NCBI GenBank assembly: GCA_944472155.2
Contig: OX235271.1
Span: forward strand, 27,350,977 to 27,414,976
Direction of reading: 5' to 3'
Source of the DNA: Trichobilharzia szidati
Lineage: Eukaryota; Platyhelminthes; Trematoda; Strigeidida; Schistosomatidae
Length of the DNA stretch: 64,000 nt
Position 1 is the stretch's first letter; each line of letters opens with the position of its first letter. Made by a program: the position numbers and the translations under genes. The notes beneath the pieces are model-generated. The model made no database searches. It worked only from the letters and a program-made list of their open reading frames with translations, and was not told the DNA's origin. Below, piece after piece: positions 54,985 to 64,000 of this stretch.

Positions 54985-55700
54985 ATCTTCGAGCGTCTTG
55001 GAAGCATCTTACTAGACGCCATGTCGACAGATATGGATAATTTAGGTTCAGTGAAAAACCATCGACTGGAAATTCAAAAGTTACTTCGGCGAATTGCATT
55101 TACATATCTCAGTTAGGTTAGCATCGCTTCAATTGCAGGCGACACGGATGAGGATGTTAAAGGCGTGGTGAAAAAAGCAAGACTAACATTCGCTACTTTG
55201 ATATCACTATGGCTATCCGCTGGGCTCAGGACATTGAACGAAATTCGGATTCTTAACACTTCTATATATATTTCACAGACTCGGCACACCGTGGGCAGCA
55301 TTTCCAACAAGCTGCGGCAGACTTTCGCCAACAACCATCTTATGTCGATACTGAAGAACAGATAGCCTGATGGAAAGAATTATTAACAAAAGCAACAAAT
55401 CAACCAAAAACAAATTACTCATTAAAAAAGGATTAGAAAATGGCGACCCTTGAGTGACATGTCGACACTCTAAGCTGGATCTCATGGAGGGCCCGAATGA
55501 GGAAATGACGAGTGTGACAAGTGTGTTGGAAGGTGCCAGGGAGGAAATAGTGTAAGGAACAAATGAAAGTTTATGGGTAATAGCGAAGCTTGCCAGAAAG
55601 GCAGAAAAAGATAGTTTGAAGTGAGAGATATGTTGCTGAAGTTGCATATACACTTGGAACCCCAGGAAGCGACAACAGATAATAATAATACCACTACATT
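54985..55700 (+). mobile_element. RTE-B-like LINE, old 3' part
   Basis: A decayed succession of SSGRHG/DTDEDVKG, the KKARLTFATLISLWLSA block (RIGKAR equivalent), HTVGSISNKLRQTFANN, and C-terminal EQMKVYG, ending 'ccccaggaagcgacaacaga' with (AAT)n at about 55680-55690. More diverged than the other RTE-B copies. Confidence 0.75.
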
Positions 55701-55784
55701 AATTTTCAAAATCAATGAATTACGTCAAATAGAGTGTAATTCTACACACTAATATTCACTGCTACTACTACTACTTTGTCATCT

Positions 55785-56650
55785 GGACTTCGCCGATGAT
55801 ATATGTCTGCTTTCCCACAAACTGGAAGATATGCAAGCGAAAAACAAAAAATTGGCAGAAGAAGCATCAAGGATAGGACTTCAGGTGAACATAGAGAAGA
55901 CAGAGGTGATGAAGATTGCTGGAAAAGAACAACAACAACAGACGACGATCAGCATAAATGGGAAGAATCTGAAAGAAACAACCTCCTTTACCACCTACCT
56001 GGGAAGAATCGTTTCAACTACACACAGACGGAACTGAAGAGGATATCAAAGCAAGAATCGGAAAAGCAAGACAAGCTTTCACTACTCTCAAATCTGCGTG
56101 GAGGTCAACAACACTCAACATCAAAAATAAGATCCGGATTTTCAACTCCAATGTGAAGTCAGTGCTACTCACTATACAGATCAGAGACTTGCACTGCGCG
56201 TCATAAAGAGCATCTCAAACAAACTACAGACCTTCATCAACAGTTGTCTTCGTTCAATACTCAAGATCAGATGGCCAGCCGGCCAGAAAAGATCAGCAAC
56301 AGAGATCTCTGGCAATGAGCGAACCAACCCAGCAGGAACCGATTGTGAAACAAATAGGCAGGAAGAAATGGAGATGGATTGGCTGGCCATACTCTGAGGA
56401 AACAATCCATCAAGTGACATCACTAGACAAGCCATTGCTCGAGTGGAACCCGAAAGGGAATCGGCGAGTTGATCGTCAGTGCGAAGGTGGGGTGACTTGG
56501 AGGAGGTGATGTGAAGAGGAGATGAAAGCGTGTGGGCAGACTTGGAGCCAGGTGAAGACTGTAGCAGAGAATCGAACGCAATGGAGATGCACAGATGAAG
56601 TCCTATGTTCCTCTAGGAATTAAAGGAAACAATAATGATGATATAATAAT
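55785..56650 (+). mobile_element. RTE-A LINE, RT active site to 3' tail
   Basis: Starts at the LDFADD active site, then KLEDMQAKNKKLAEEASR, LQVNIEKTEVMKIAGKE, NGKNLKETTSFT and YLGRIVSTT. After a shift near 56010 come the RIGKARQAF, NSNVKSV and SEPTQQEPIVKQIGRKKWRW blocks, ending in 'cctctaggaattaaaggaaa' and an (AAT)n-like tail. The active-site motif is intact; frameshifts inactivate it. Confidence 0.88.
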
Positions 56651-57299
56651 ACTACTTATTCAATATACTTATCAATTCCTCCTTATAAGTAAAGAAATTA
56701 TGCTAAATGAGGATGAATGCTTAGATCTATAGTAATTAATCACGTCTGTATGCTTACAGATATATATACATATATCTCACTGTTTACATGTGTATGTGAG
56801 CCCGTATACCTGTGTGCGTGCGTACCTGCGTACGTGAGGCTATGCATGAGTATTTGAGTGTACCTGCCTAATGTGTACATGTATATGTCAGTGTATGTTG
56901 GGCTTTAATTGTATGAAGACCCCTTAATAACTTATTTATTACACATAATAAATGTCAAACACACACACGCACATACACGCAGATGTACGTAACAACTGAA
57001 TAAATTATTTAGCTAATCAAATCGTATACTCCTACAGTCACGAATAAATAGAAGTAATCTAACTTCGAAGTCTATAAAAATGAATGCATATCAGATATGC
57101 AAATGTAATTATAAGAATATATTAGTAGTAAATCAAATTTTAATGTATTGCCTAAGTTTTTGCCTATCTTTTTTTCCATTCAGGCAAAACTCGAATAAAT
57201 TAACCGATTGAGTATTGTTGTTGGTTTAGTTGCTTTTTCGTAAGCTAATTGATATTCCCCACCCACCTCCCATACGATTGATTTTTGTTGAGCTCTAGT
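56651..57299. repeat. AT/GT-rich simple-sequence interval
   Basis: TA and TG/CA-rich stretches at about 56757-56990. No gene recognised. Confidence 0.55.
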
Positions 57300-57829
57300 G
57301 AACGGTCTCCACTGACTTGTCAACCCTGGAGTCTGTAGAGTCGTGGGAAATGCAGTTACCTATCGCAACTCTGAGGTTATACAGAATGGTGTGTTGACAG
57401 CAAGAAAGGACACCCGTGGGTGTTATAATCACCTCACAATCAATGTCCGTAACCTCTAAGTAATCAGAACAATGCGATCACTAAAATGCGAACAATATGC
57501 TAGGAGAACATATTACTGGTTCTTCGCAACTGATGGAATTAACTACCTACGGGGTATTTGCACCTACCATCCGATATCATTCCAGTGGCACTAAAAGCCC
57601 CACGCAGAGGTGTGCGCGCACCGGCACCAGGTATGGATCAAGAAGGCCAACGCGGTCCTTCTGATGGTCATGTTGCATTCAGACCAGGTCCTGTCGCTTC
57701 TGAGATGAATGGATTTGGTGCTCCTGGAAAAGAAGCGGCTATCGGTGACAGTGAAGTTCAGTTCAGAGGAGGTTAGGGTAGGGGTAATCACATTTAGACG
57801 TCTGAATATATAAATATCGGAAATAAAAA
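57300..57829. other. Unassigned segment with a GC-richer open frame
   Basis: The frame 57558-57776 (72 codons) is Gly/Pro/Ala-rich (APRRGVRAPAPG, then GFGAPGKEAAIG) and locally GC-rich compared with the surroundings. I recognise no family. It could be a host exon, a contaminant-like fragment or part of an unknown element. No splice or promoter evidence is visible. Confidence 0.3.
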
Positions 57830-58065
57830 GTGCGTAGGTGGCACAGCGGTTGAATGGTCACCAGCTATGCAGGTGGTCCGGGCTTTGATCCTGTCAGACG
57901 CCCTCCTTTACATCGCTAAGCCAGTATTAAGACTAGTAAAGAGGGGAGTTTGGGCATGAGGCTAGCAACTTCATCCCGTAAAAATAAACACCACTGCTAC
58001 CGAAACTTCGAGCCTCTAGCTTGAAGCCCTCTCTTCTACTGGGAACGTAAAGTAATAAAAAAACA
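57830..58065 (+). mobile_element. tSINE
   Basis: Head 'gcgtaggtggcacagcggtt', B-box remnant 'gggctttgatcc', body 'gggcatgaggctagcaactt', and tail 'gcttgaagccctctcttct' then 'gaacgtaaag'. Confidence 0.82.
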
Positions 58066-58359
58066 ACAGTGCAATACCACCGTACAAGAGGTGGTACTCA
58101 TAATTCAGTAGTATAACTCACAAATCTCTAGCTTTTGAAACAATAGATGACTGGTTTGAACCCTAGTGTTAACACCATGACTCACTAAGGATAACGGTAC
58201 AACCAGGTGACGAGTCACCAATTAGACGAGTCTTACATCCTGGTTTGATATTCGTGTCAATGAATCTCAGTGAACATCGATTTGGATTGAGAACTTTTCT
58301 CAGAATATCTATAATTATGTCAACACATCACTTTTGTTACTACCGTCTTTAATGAAAAA
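58066..58359. other. Unassigned interval
   Basis: No gene recognised. A faint SINE-like order ('gactggtttgaaccctagtg') may be present near 58150-58250. Confidence 0.35.
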
Positions 58360-58900
58360 TATACATATGTATAAAAGCGATTTTACAGCTAAAGAAAATG
58401 AATTTTCCGAAAATAATTCTCACTTGATTCAAAAATAATTCCAGTGATTTAAAGTCCTCTTCTTACTGATAAATAAATATTTTTTTCAGAAATGGAAATG
58501 GTCACAAAACTTTTGATGTTGGTCAAATGATGGCAAAATTAAAGATTGTGAATGCGATGAGAATGATGAAAGAGAAAATAAAGTAAACACCAAACGATGC
58601 ATGTACCAGGCTTGTTCAGTGCGTATCCTGTGCGAAAGTGTTCAAGAACACTATCTCACATGGTTACAGAAAGGCAGTAGTGGCTCTATAGGGAGTGTGA
58701 TGATCAAACACCTTGTCAACACAAGTTATTCCTTTTCAACAAAAGCCTCTTCCAAAGTAATCAGAAAAGTTAAGGATAATTTGCCACAGACACTATACGC
58801 TTTCGTATGCTTTACACTGCTGAAGCTCTAGCAATTCACTTAGAGAAAATTGAGGTATACATACAAAAGAATTTATTCAACCACTTCGATTATCAAGGTA
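58360..58900 (+). mobile_element. PLE-1 C-terminal fragment with PLE-like terminus at its left
   Basis: Left part (58375-58440) repeats the terminal motif 'ttttacagct...ttccgaaaataatt' of the 15.3-kb PLE. Coding follows from about 58590: VQEHYLTWLQKGSSGSIGSV, VNTSYSF and KVKDNLPQ in one frame, then AEALAIHLE in another. The order terminus-then-coding suggests a partial tandem of two PLE copies. Confidence 0.65.
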
Positions 58901-59054
58901 AAACAACCTTGATGATATCAACTAATTTGCATTTTGTTGGTTCCTTTTTCTAAAACTCCTTATAACGTTTGTATTACATTATAGGTATTTCGTAATTCCA
59001 TGTTTTCCCTCATTCTTAGATGCATCCTGAATGCAAATGATTCACTAAATTATT

Positions 59055-59890
59055 CGTCTTATTACGTAACTCCAACACATATATTCAATATATGCAAGTG
59101 AAAAGCAACAAGTTAGCAGAAGAAGCATCCATAGAAGATATGACATCAGGTGAACATAGGGAAAACAGAGGTGATGACGATTCTGGGCCAACAGCAACAA
59201 CAACAGACAGCCATCAGCAAGCATAAATGGGAGAAATCTGAAAGAAGCAACCTTCTTTACCACCTACCGACCTGGGAAGCATCGATTCAGCTACAGGTGG
59301 ATGAAACTGATGAGGATATCCAAGTGAAGATCGAGAAAGCAGGGCAAGCTTTAATTTCCCTCAAGTATGAGTGGAGGTCAACAGCACTCAACACACAAAA
59401 TAAGATCAGGATTTTCAGCTCAAATGTTAAATCAGCGCTACTATGCTGATCAGAGACTTGGCCAGCGCGTCATGAAGAGCACTTCGAACAAACTACAGAC
59501 CTTAATGAACAGCTGTCTTTGCTCAGTACTACTCAAGATCAGATGGCCGACCATAAAGCATGAGCAATAGGGATCTCTGGCAGTGAGCGAACCAACCCAG
59601 CAGGAACCAATTATGCAACAAATATGCAGTCAGAAATGGAGGTGGATTGGCCATACTCTGAGAAAACAAATCATCAAGTGACATCACAAGACAGGCAGTC
59701 GCTCGAGTGGCGGCGAGTAGGTCGTCAGTACGAGGGTGACATGGAGACAGTCATGTGAATATGAGATGAAAGCATGTGGACATACGTGGAGCTAGGTGAA
59801 AACGTTGGCTGAGGATCGAAGGTAATGAAGACGTGCGGCTGAAGCCCTATGTTCCTCCAGGAATTAAAGGAAACAATAATAATAACACAC
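59055..59890 (+). mobile_element. RTE-A LINE, 3' end
   Basis: Starts just after the RT active site (QVKSNKLAEEAS block), then VNIGKTEVMTILGQ, the GEI/KATFFTTYRP region, VDETDEDIQVKIEKAGQALI, SNVKSALLC, and the C-terminal block. It ends 'cctccaggaattaaaggaaa' with (AAT)n. Moderately diverged from the other RTE-A copies. Confidence 0.85.
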
Positions 59891-60084
59891 ATATTCAACT
59901 CTTTTTATGCATTGACCGATATTAGCAACTATGTTAAAACTCATCACTTTCGTTACAAGCTTATTTACAAATGCGATGGTACAGTTTAATGGATGAATTT
60001 GCTGAAAAGAAACTCTATGCTGAACTAAGTGTTTTATCTTCGTTAACATTATTTTTCGAACATTTTCAGCTTCATTATTATGAG

Positions 60085-60265
60085 TATTATTTATTCTTTG
60101 CACTCCAGATGGAACAAAAGGGATTTAACGGCACACTTCTATTCCATTCACTTCTCTCTACTATCGCTTTCAGTTAGTTTTATGAGTATCGACAGGTTTT
60201 CATCTCCCCTTCACATGAGATGTCCTCCATGCCATCCTTGGACATTCAATCCATCGATCTGATTA
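60085..60265 (-). mobile_element. RTE-like 3' tail remnant
   Basis: Minus strand: a tail complement 'ttttgttccatctggagtgc' and part of the C-terminal block near the complement of 'catggaggacatctcatgtg'. Confidence 0.55.
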
Positions 60266-60739
60266 TTTTATGATATATTCAAAATTTTTATATGGTTGTT
60301 TTTTGTGAGCATCTTCAGTGCTAAAGATGTTATCTAGGATGATAGTGAAATTTCCGCAGTTAAATATCCCACCTCAGAGAACACAGTCACATGAAAATTG
60401 GCCAATTGAGCTACAAATATTCACAATCATTTCATAGTCAACATTTACTTATCATTATAGAAGCCTTTGTATTTCTCAATGAATAAGGAACAAAGCGATA
60501 ATGTTTTTTTACTAACGTTTCGCTATTTAATGTTGCTAATAGCTTTATCATATTATTGTTATTATTAAACCAGAATTTGAAAAAATTTAATCAACGTTCC
60601 TCGGCCTGAGGTGATTTTTATGTAGCAAAGTCGCTGCATTGGTGAAGGTGAGTAAGCCATGTGCAGACTGTTGGATTTAACAAAAAGCCATGTGTTCCCA
60701 TAATGAAAATTTCATATCACATCCATGCTGTCATGCGCG
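60266..60739. other. Unassigned AT-rich interval
   Basis: Nothing recognised. Confidence 0.35.
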
Positions 60740-60965
60740 GGATTTCAGGGAATCAACTAGCTACAGGATGGATCGCAAGCTGACATTTGTTAGATCAATC
60801 TTGTAATCAATACTTGATAATTAGTGTGATGTTCGCTAGAGACTGACTCTATACAGGAAGCTATTTTGAGTTATAGTGAGAAGTCGTAACCAGAGTACTC
60901 CACCAAGTCACGTAAGAGAACAGTTACTCGCTTGTGACACTAGCCGGCGGTTTCGCTAAATATAT
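60740..60965 (+). mobile_element. Hammerhead SINE 5' body fragment
   Basis: Contains 'tgatgttcgctagagactga' and 'gagttatagtgagaagtcgt', the 5' body seen at 2.83-2.92 kb. The tRNA head and ribozyme are absent. Confidence 0.5.
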
Positions 60966-61012
60966 ATACAGCAAAAATATTCATTCAGACATCTTTAAAA
61001 CACAAAATAATC

Positions 61013-61053
61013 GAGCAAAGAATATTCTTTTCGATAAATTCCTCTTCCGGCTC
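61013..61053 (-). ncRNA. Minimal hammerhead-like motif, PLE 3' end
   Basis: Minus strand: GAGC/GCTC stem I, CGGAAGA (one change from CUGANGA), a short stem II, CGAAA, then AAGAAT/ATTCTT stem III and a TTT cleavage context. It is sense with the element. Confidence 0.55.
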
Positions 61054-62268
61054 TACAGTTATATATATATGTTTATATACACAGAATATTTTAGATTAGT
61101 AGTTAATAACAATATTAGCGTTTTTTAAATAATATCGATTTGTAAAGTATGATCAATGCAGTTACAGTTCATTAAAGATGCTTAAATTATAATAATAATA
61201 AAGATATAACAGCGAATACAATATCAAATGATATTAGGAAAATTCCACAAAAATTCCGGATTATTCTAACCTGGATGGCCAAGGTAGTGATAATGTCTGA
61301 ACTAACTTCTTTTGGATGCATAAATTAGGCTTGTTATTATGGATCCCCACAGCCTCAGCAATATTTAGTAGTCGAACTCTTAAAGTAAAATTGAGATTCG
61401 TAGGTATGCGGTAAATGACCCTGAAAGCATGATTAACGTCAATCTTGTGTTCTGTCTCCACAAGATGAGACAGAATAGCGCTGCGAATAGATTTTGTTTG
61501 TCCTTTGCTTAACCACGCAGGGTGATGTTTGGAAATTCGACGAGAAACACGTCTAATTTTACGGCCTGTTTAACTGGCTTCACAGGAGCAGTTAAATTGG
61601 TATATGCACATGGAAGAGGCGAAATTAGGCAGTTTTTCTTTTATTCCCGAATGCAGAAGAGGAGTGATTTTAAAGATACAGCGTAAGTGAGCAGCAGAGA
61701 ATGCTCCTTTTACAGCCTTTCTAAGGCGCTGTGTTAGTATCTCACTGGTGTTGTCTCCTAGGAACTGTATCTGTAGGAATAAGGCCTTTTTTGGAACTGT
61801 TGGTAACTTGGGCTGTTTTGGTTTCAGATTCATATTCTTATCAATAAACTTTTCGGGATAACCACTCTCACTTAGCAACCGTTTAATATTGTTAAGTTCC
61901 CCGTCAAGACATTCGTCCGAGCAAATCTCTCTTGCTCTGTGGACTAAGCACCTTATTAGATTGCGTTTGTATTTCAAGGGCACGGAGCTGATGTTGATGT
62001 AGGTTTTCTATAAACACTTCTTATTGTGCCGTCCTCTTTTCTGGTCATAAGGACGTCTAAAAATGAAATACTAGAGTCGTTTTCTTTCTCAATAGTAAAA
62101 TTTATTGCAGGATGTACCTCATTAAATTTATCCAGGATGTTCTTTGCTTCCTTTTCGTTCTTCATAATCTAAAAAGTATCATCCATGTACCGACAATAAA
62201 ATTCGAGTTCATTAATAACATCCTTCAAAGGCCCATTCTGTGTATATAAACATATATATAAATCTGTA

Positions 62269-62309
62269 GAGCCGGAAGAGGAATTTATCGAAAAGAATAT
62301 TCTTTGCTC
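62269..62309 (+). ncRNA. Minimal hammerhead-like motif, inverted copy at PLE 5' end
   Basis: The same 41 bases as at 61013-61053 but on the opposite strand, antisense to the PLE coding. Stem I GAGC/GCTC, CGGAAGA, CGAAA and the self-complementary stem III are all present. Confidence 0.55.
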
Positions 62310-62339
62310 GATTATTTTGTGTTTTATAAATATATATAT

Positions 62340-62565
62340 ATCACGAATTCTCAGAAGTTGGAATTTATCGACCATTGGGTTGGCTCCCAGTAGCTCAATG
62401 GTCTACGAGCTGGCCTCGTAACTGGAAAGCCATGGGTTCGACTCCTGGTGGGTGCGTAGTGCTGCAGAGTGCCAAACCAGGACGAAACAGCTGTCCATTA
62501 CTATCTGGTGGTTTCCCAATGGCTCTCTAACTGATGTAAGCTCGTGATCAGTCCTGTAACATTTT
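62340..62565 (+). mobile_element. Hammerhead SINE (Sm-alpha-like)
   Basis: tRNA-like head with A box 'tagctcaatggtctacgag' (about 62391) and B box 'gggttcgactcc' (about 62434). Hammerhead core at 62451-62505: GTGCTGC, AGAGTGCCAAACCAGGACGAAACAG and CTGTC. The 3' body 'ctctctaactgatgtaagct' follows. GAAAC, stem III and GTC are intact; CUGAUGA is mutated. Confidence 0.78.
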
Positions 62566-62945
62566 ATGGTGGGGAGGAGATAAGAATTGGGAACCAGGTC
62601 AAATTCTGTCTTAGTCCATTATTCGTATTCAAACAATTTGGATTCCATTTGATATGAAGTGCTTCTGATACTAGACGTTCTTTGCGATTTCGGAAATTTT
62701 TCTCCATAATTTCACTAGTTCCAAAACCAATTATATAGCCTGATTCTATTGCGTTGGGAGCTACCTACGGCTGGCGATTTTTCGGAGCTTTTCCAGTTCA
62801 ACTGGATTTCTCAATGGCTGAATAATGGCTCTACTATGGTGGTCATTTCTTCTCATCCTGATTTCTCATGACGTTTGTCCAATGTATGTCACATGACATT
62901 TCAAGTTGTTTGGTTTTTTAGACACAATCGGATGGTGAATCCTTT
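62566..62945 (-). mobile_element. PLE-4 GIY-YIG C-terminal fragment
   Basis: Minus strand: HVTYIGQTS (GIY-YIG second half) near 62900, REIRMRRNDHH, IIQPLRNPVELEKL and, after shifts, ERLVSEALHIKWNPNCL and LTWFPIL to a stop near 62570. The sequence differs from PLE-1, -2 and -3. The tail pattern of a C-terminal SEALHI block is typical of another Penelope lineage. Confidence 0.65.
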
Positions 62946-63054
62946 GAAATTTGTTCTTTTACATAAAAAAAGTTGTTGTTTTGTAGTGCGTTTTTGGTGT
63001 TTTGAAGAAAACTCTGATGTTGCATTTTCATTAAATGTGAACTTCGCTTGGACG

Positions 63055-64000
63055 TATATTATTATTATTGTTTCCTTTAATTCCTAGAGGAACATAGGGC
63101 TTCAGCCAAGCGTCTCCATTGCGTTCGGTTCTCTGCTACAGTCTTCACCTGGCTCCATGTTTGCCCACACCTGTTCATCTCCTCTTCACATCACCGCCTC
63201 CAAGTCTCACTCACTTTTGCACTGACGATCAACTCGCCGTTTCCCTTTCGGGTTCCACTCGAGCGATGGCTTGTCTAGTGATGTCACTTGATGGTTTGTT
63301 TCCTAAGAGTATGGCTAGCCAATCCATCTCCATTTCTTCCTGCCTATTTGTTTCACAATCGGTTCCTGCTGAGTTGGTTCGCTCATTGCCAGAGATCTCT
63401 GTTGCTGATCTTTTCTGGCCGGCCATCTGATCTTCAGCTAAGTATTGAGCGAAGACAACTGTTAATGAAGGTCTGTAGTTTGTTTGAGATGCTCTTTATG
63501 ACGCGCAGTGCAAGTCTCTGATCTGTATAGTGAGTAGCACCGACTTCACATTGGAGTTGAAAATCCGCATTTTATTTTTGATGGTGAGTGCTGTTGACCT
63601 CCACACAGACTTGAGAGTAGTGAAAGCTTGTCTTGCTTTTCCGATTCTTGCTTTGATAGCCTCGTCAATTCCATCCGCCTGTAGTTGAAACTATGCTTCC
63701 TAGATGGGTTGGTAAAGGAGGTTGTTTCTTTTAGGTTCCTTCCATTTATTCTGATCGTTGTCTGTTGTTGTTGTTCTTGTCCAGGAATCTTCATTACCTC
63801 TATTTTCTCTATGTTCACCTGAAGTCACCCCTATCTTTGATGCTTCTTCTGCCAACTTGTTGCTTTTCGCTTGCATATCTTCCGGTTTGTGGGAAATCAG
63901 ACATGTGTCATCATCGAAGAAGTCCAGATCCTCCAAGTTTTCTGTGTGAGTCCATTTTACGCCTGTTTCCTCATCACCCGCTGTTTGTTGCATTATCCAG
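63055..64000 (-). mobile_element. RTE-A LINE, running off the window
   Basis: (ATT)n tail at 63057-63070, tail complement 'gccctatgttcctctagga', the C-terminal block, RLSKQESEKQDKLSLLSSLC in an alternative frame, NGRNLKETTSFT, VNIEKIEVMKIPGQ and the active-site region LDFFDDDT near 63900-63930 (FADD altered). It continues with MQQTAGDEETGV at the window edge. Frameshifts near 63720 and 63830. Confidence 0.87.

Larger units (their letters stand above)
60996..62326 (-). mobile_element. PLE-1 with inverted hammerhead-bearing ends
   Basis: Minus-strand coding from 62234: NELEFYCRYMDDTF (RT motif C), INFTIEKENDSSISFLDVLM, a frame change, then CLVHRAREICSDECLDGELN, KALFLQIQFLGDN and SSMCIYQFNCSCEAS. 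GIY-YIG is mutated (TGRK) at about 61550-61575. SAILSHLVETEHKIDVNH and LCIQKKLVQTLSLPWP follow, with a stop near 61261. A 92-bp terminal segment at 60996-61087 is repeated inverted at 62235-62326. It is the longest continuous PLE-1 protein remnant here. Confidence 0.85.

Overview
The window looks like repeat-dense nuclear DNA from a digenean trematode, most probably a schistosome. The main reasons are: (1) many 5'-truncated LINEs of CR1-like (SR1 type) and RTE-like (SR2 type) clades ending in (ATT)n tails; (2) abundant Penelope-like elements (PLEs) with a GIY-YIG endonuclease domain; and (3) tRNA-derived short repeats carrying a hammerhead ribozyme core that closely resembles the schistosome Sm-alpha satellite/SINE. 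The DNA is AT-rich, with (TA)n, (TG)n and (ATT)n tracts. I see no convincing host protein-coding gene, rRNA gene, functional tRNA gene or CRISPR array. The species is not determined.

Layout. 1-8.2 kb: CR1 3' ends, hammerhead SINEs (one arranged as a 250-bp palindrome), and a 1.25-kb solo LTR that received two later insertions. 8.2-17.6 kb: a 300-bp direct-repeat pair, RTE-A and RTE-C LINE ends, tRNA SINEs and a PLE end. 17.67-22.72 kb: a very large inverted repeat with arms of about 1.8 kb, whose right arm is interrupted by a PLE. 22.8-29.3 kb: the uninterrupted sister of the first LTR, two RTE-B copies facing each other around a second-family LTR, and a CR1 end split by a SINE. 29.3-33.2 kb: PLE pieces, one flanked by inverted terminal repeats. 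33.2-45 kb: RTE, CR1, a solo LTR, and a PLE with an inverted 5' segment. 45-52 kb: RTE-C, PLE ends, RTE-A copies and the only LINE endonuclease domain. 53.2-54.5 kb: the best-preserved PLE coding region. 55-64 kb: more RTE-A/B, a PLE with inverted hammerhead-bearing ends, and an RTE-A copy running off the window.

How the parts work together. These are mainly decayed parasitic elements rather than pathways. RTE-like reverse transcriptases probably mobilised the tRNA SINEs, because the SINEs share the RTE 3' tail and apparently part of an RTE 5' leader. The hammerhead repeats and the PLEs, which carry hammerhead-like motifs in their own ends, form a plausible retrozyme/PLE partnership. Nested insertions, target-site duplications and one within-window filled/empty site pair give a relative order of events. 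Family names such as RTE-A/B/C, PLE-1 to PLE-4, LTR-1/2, HH-SINE, tSINE and Rep-D are local labels used here only.
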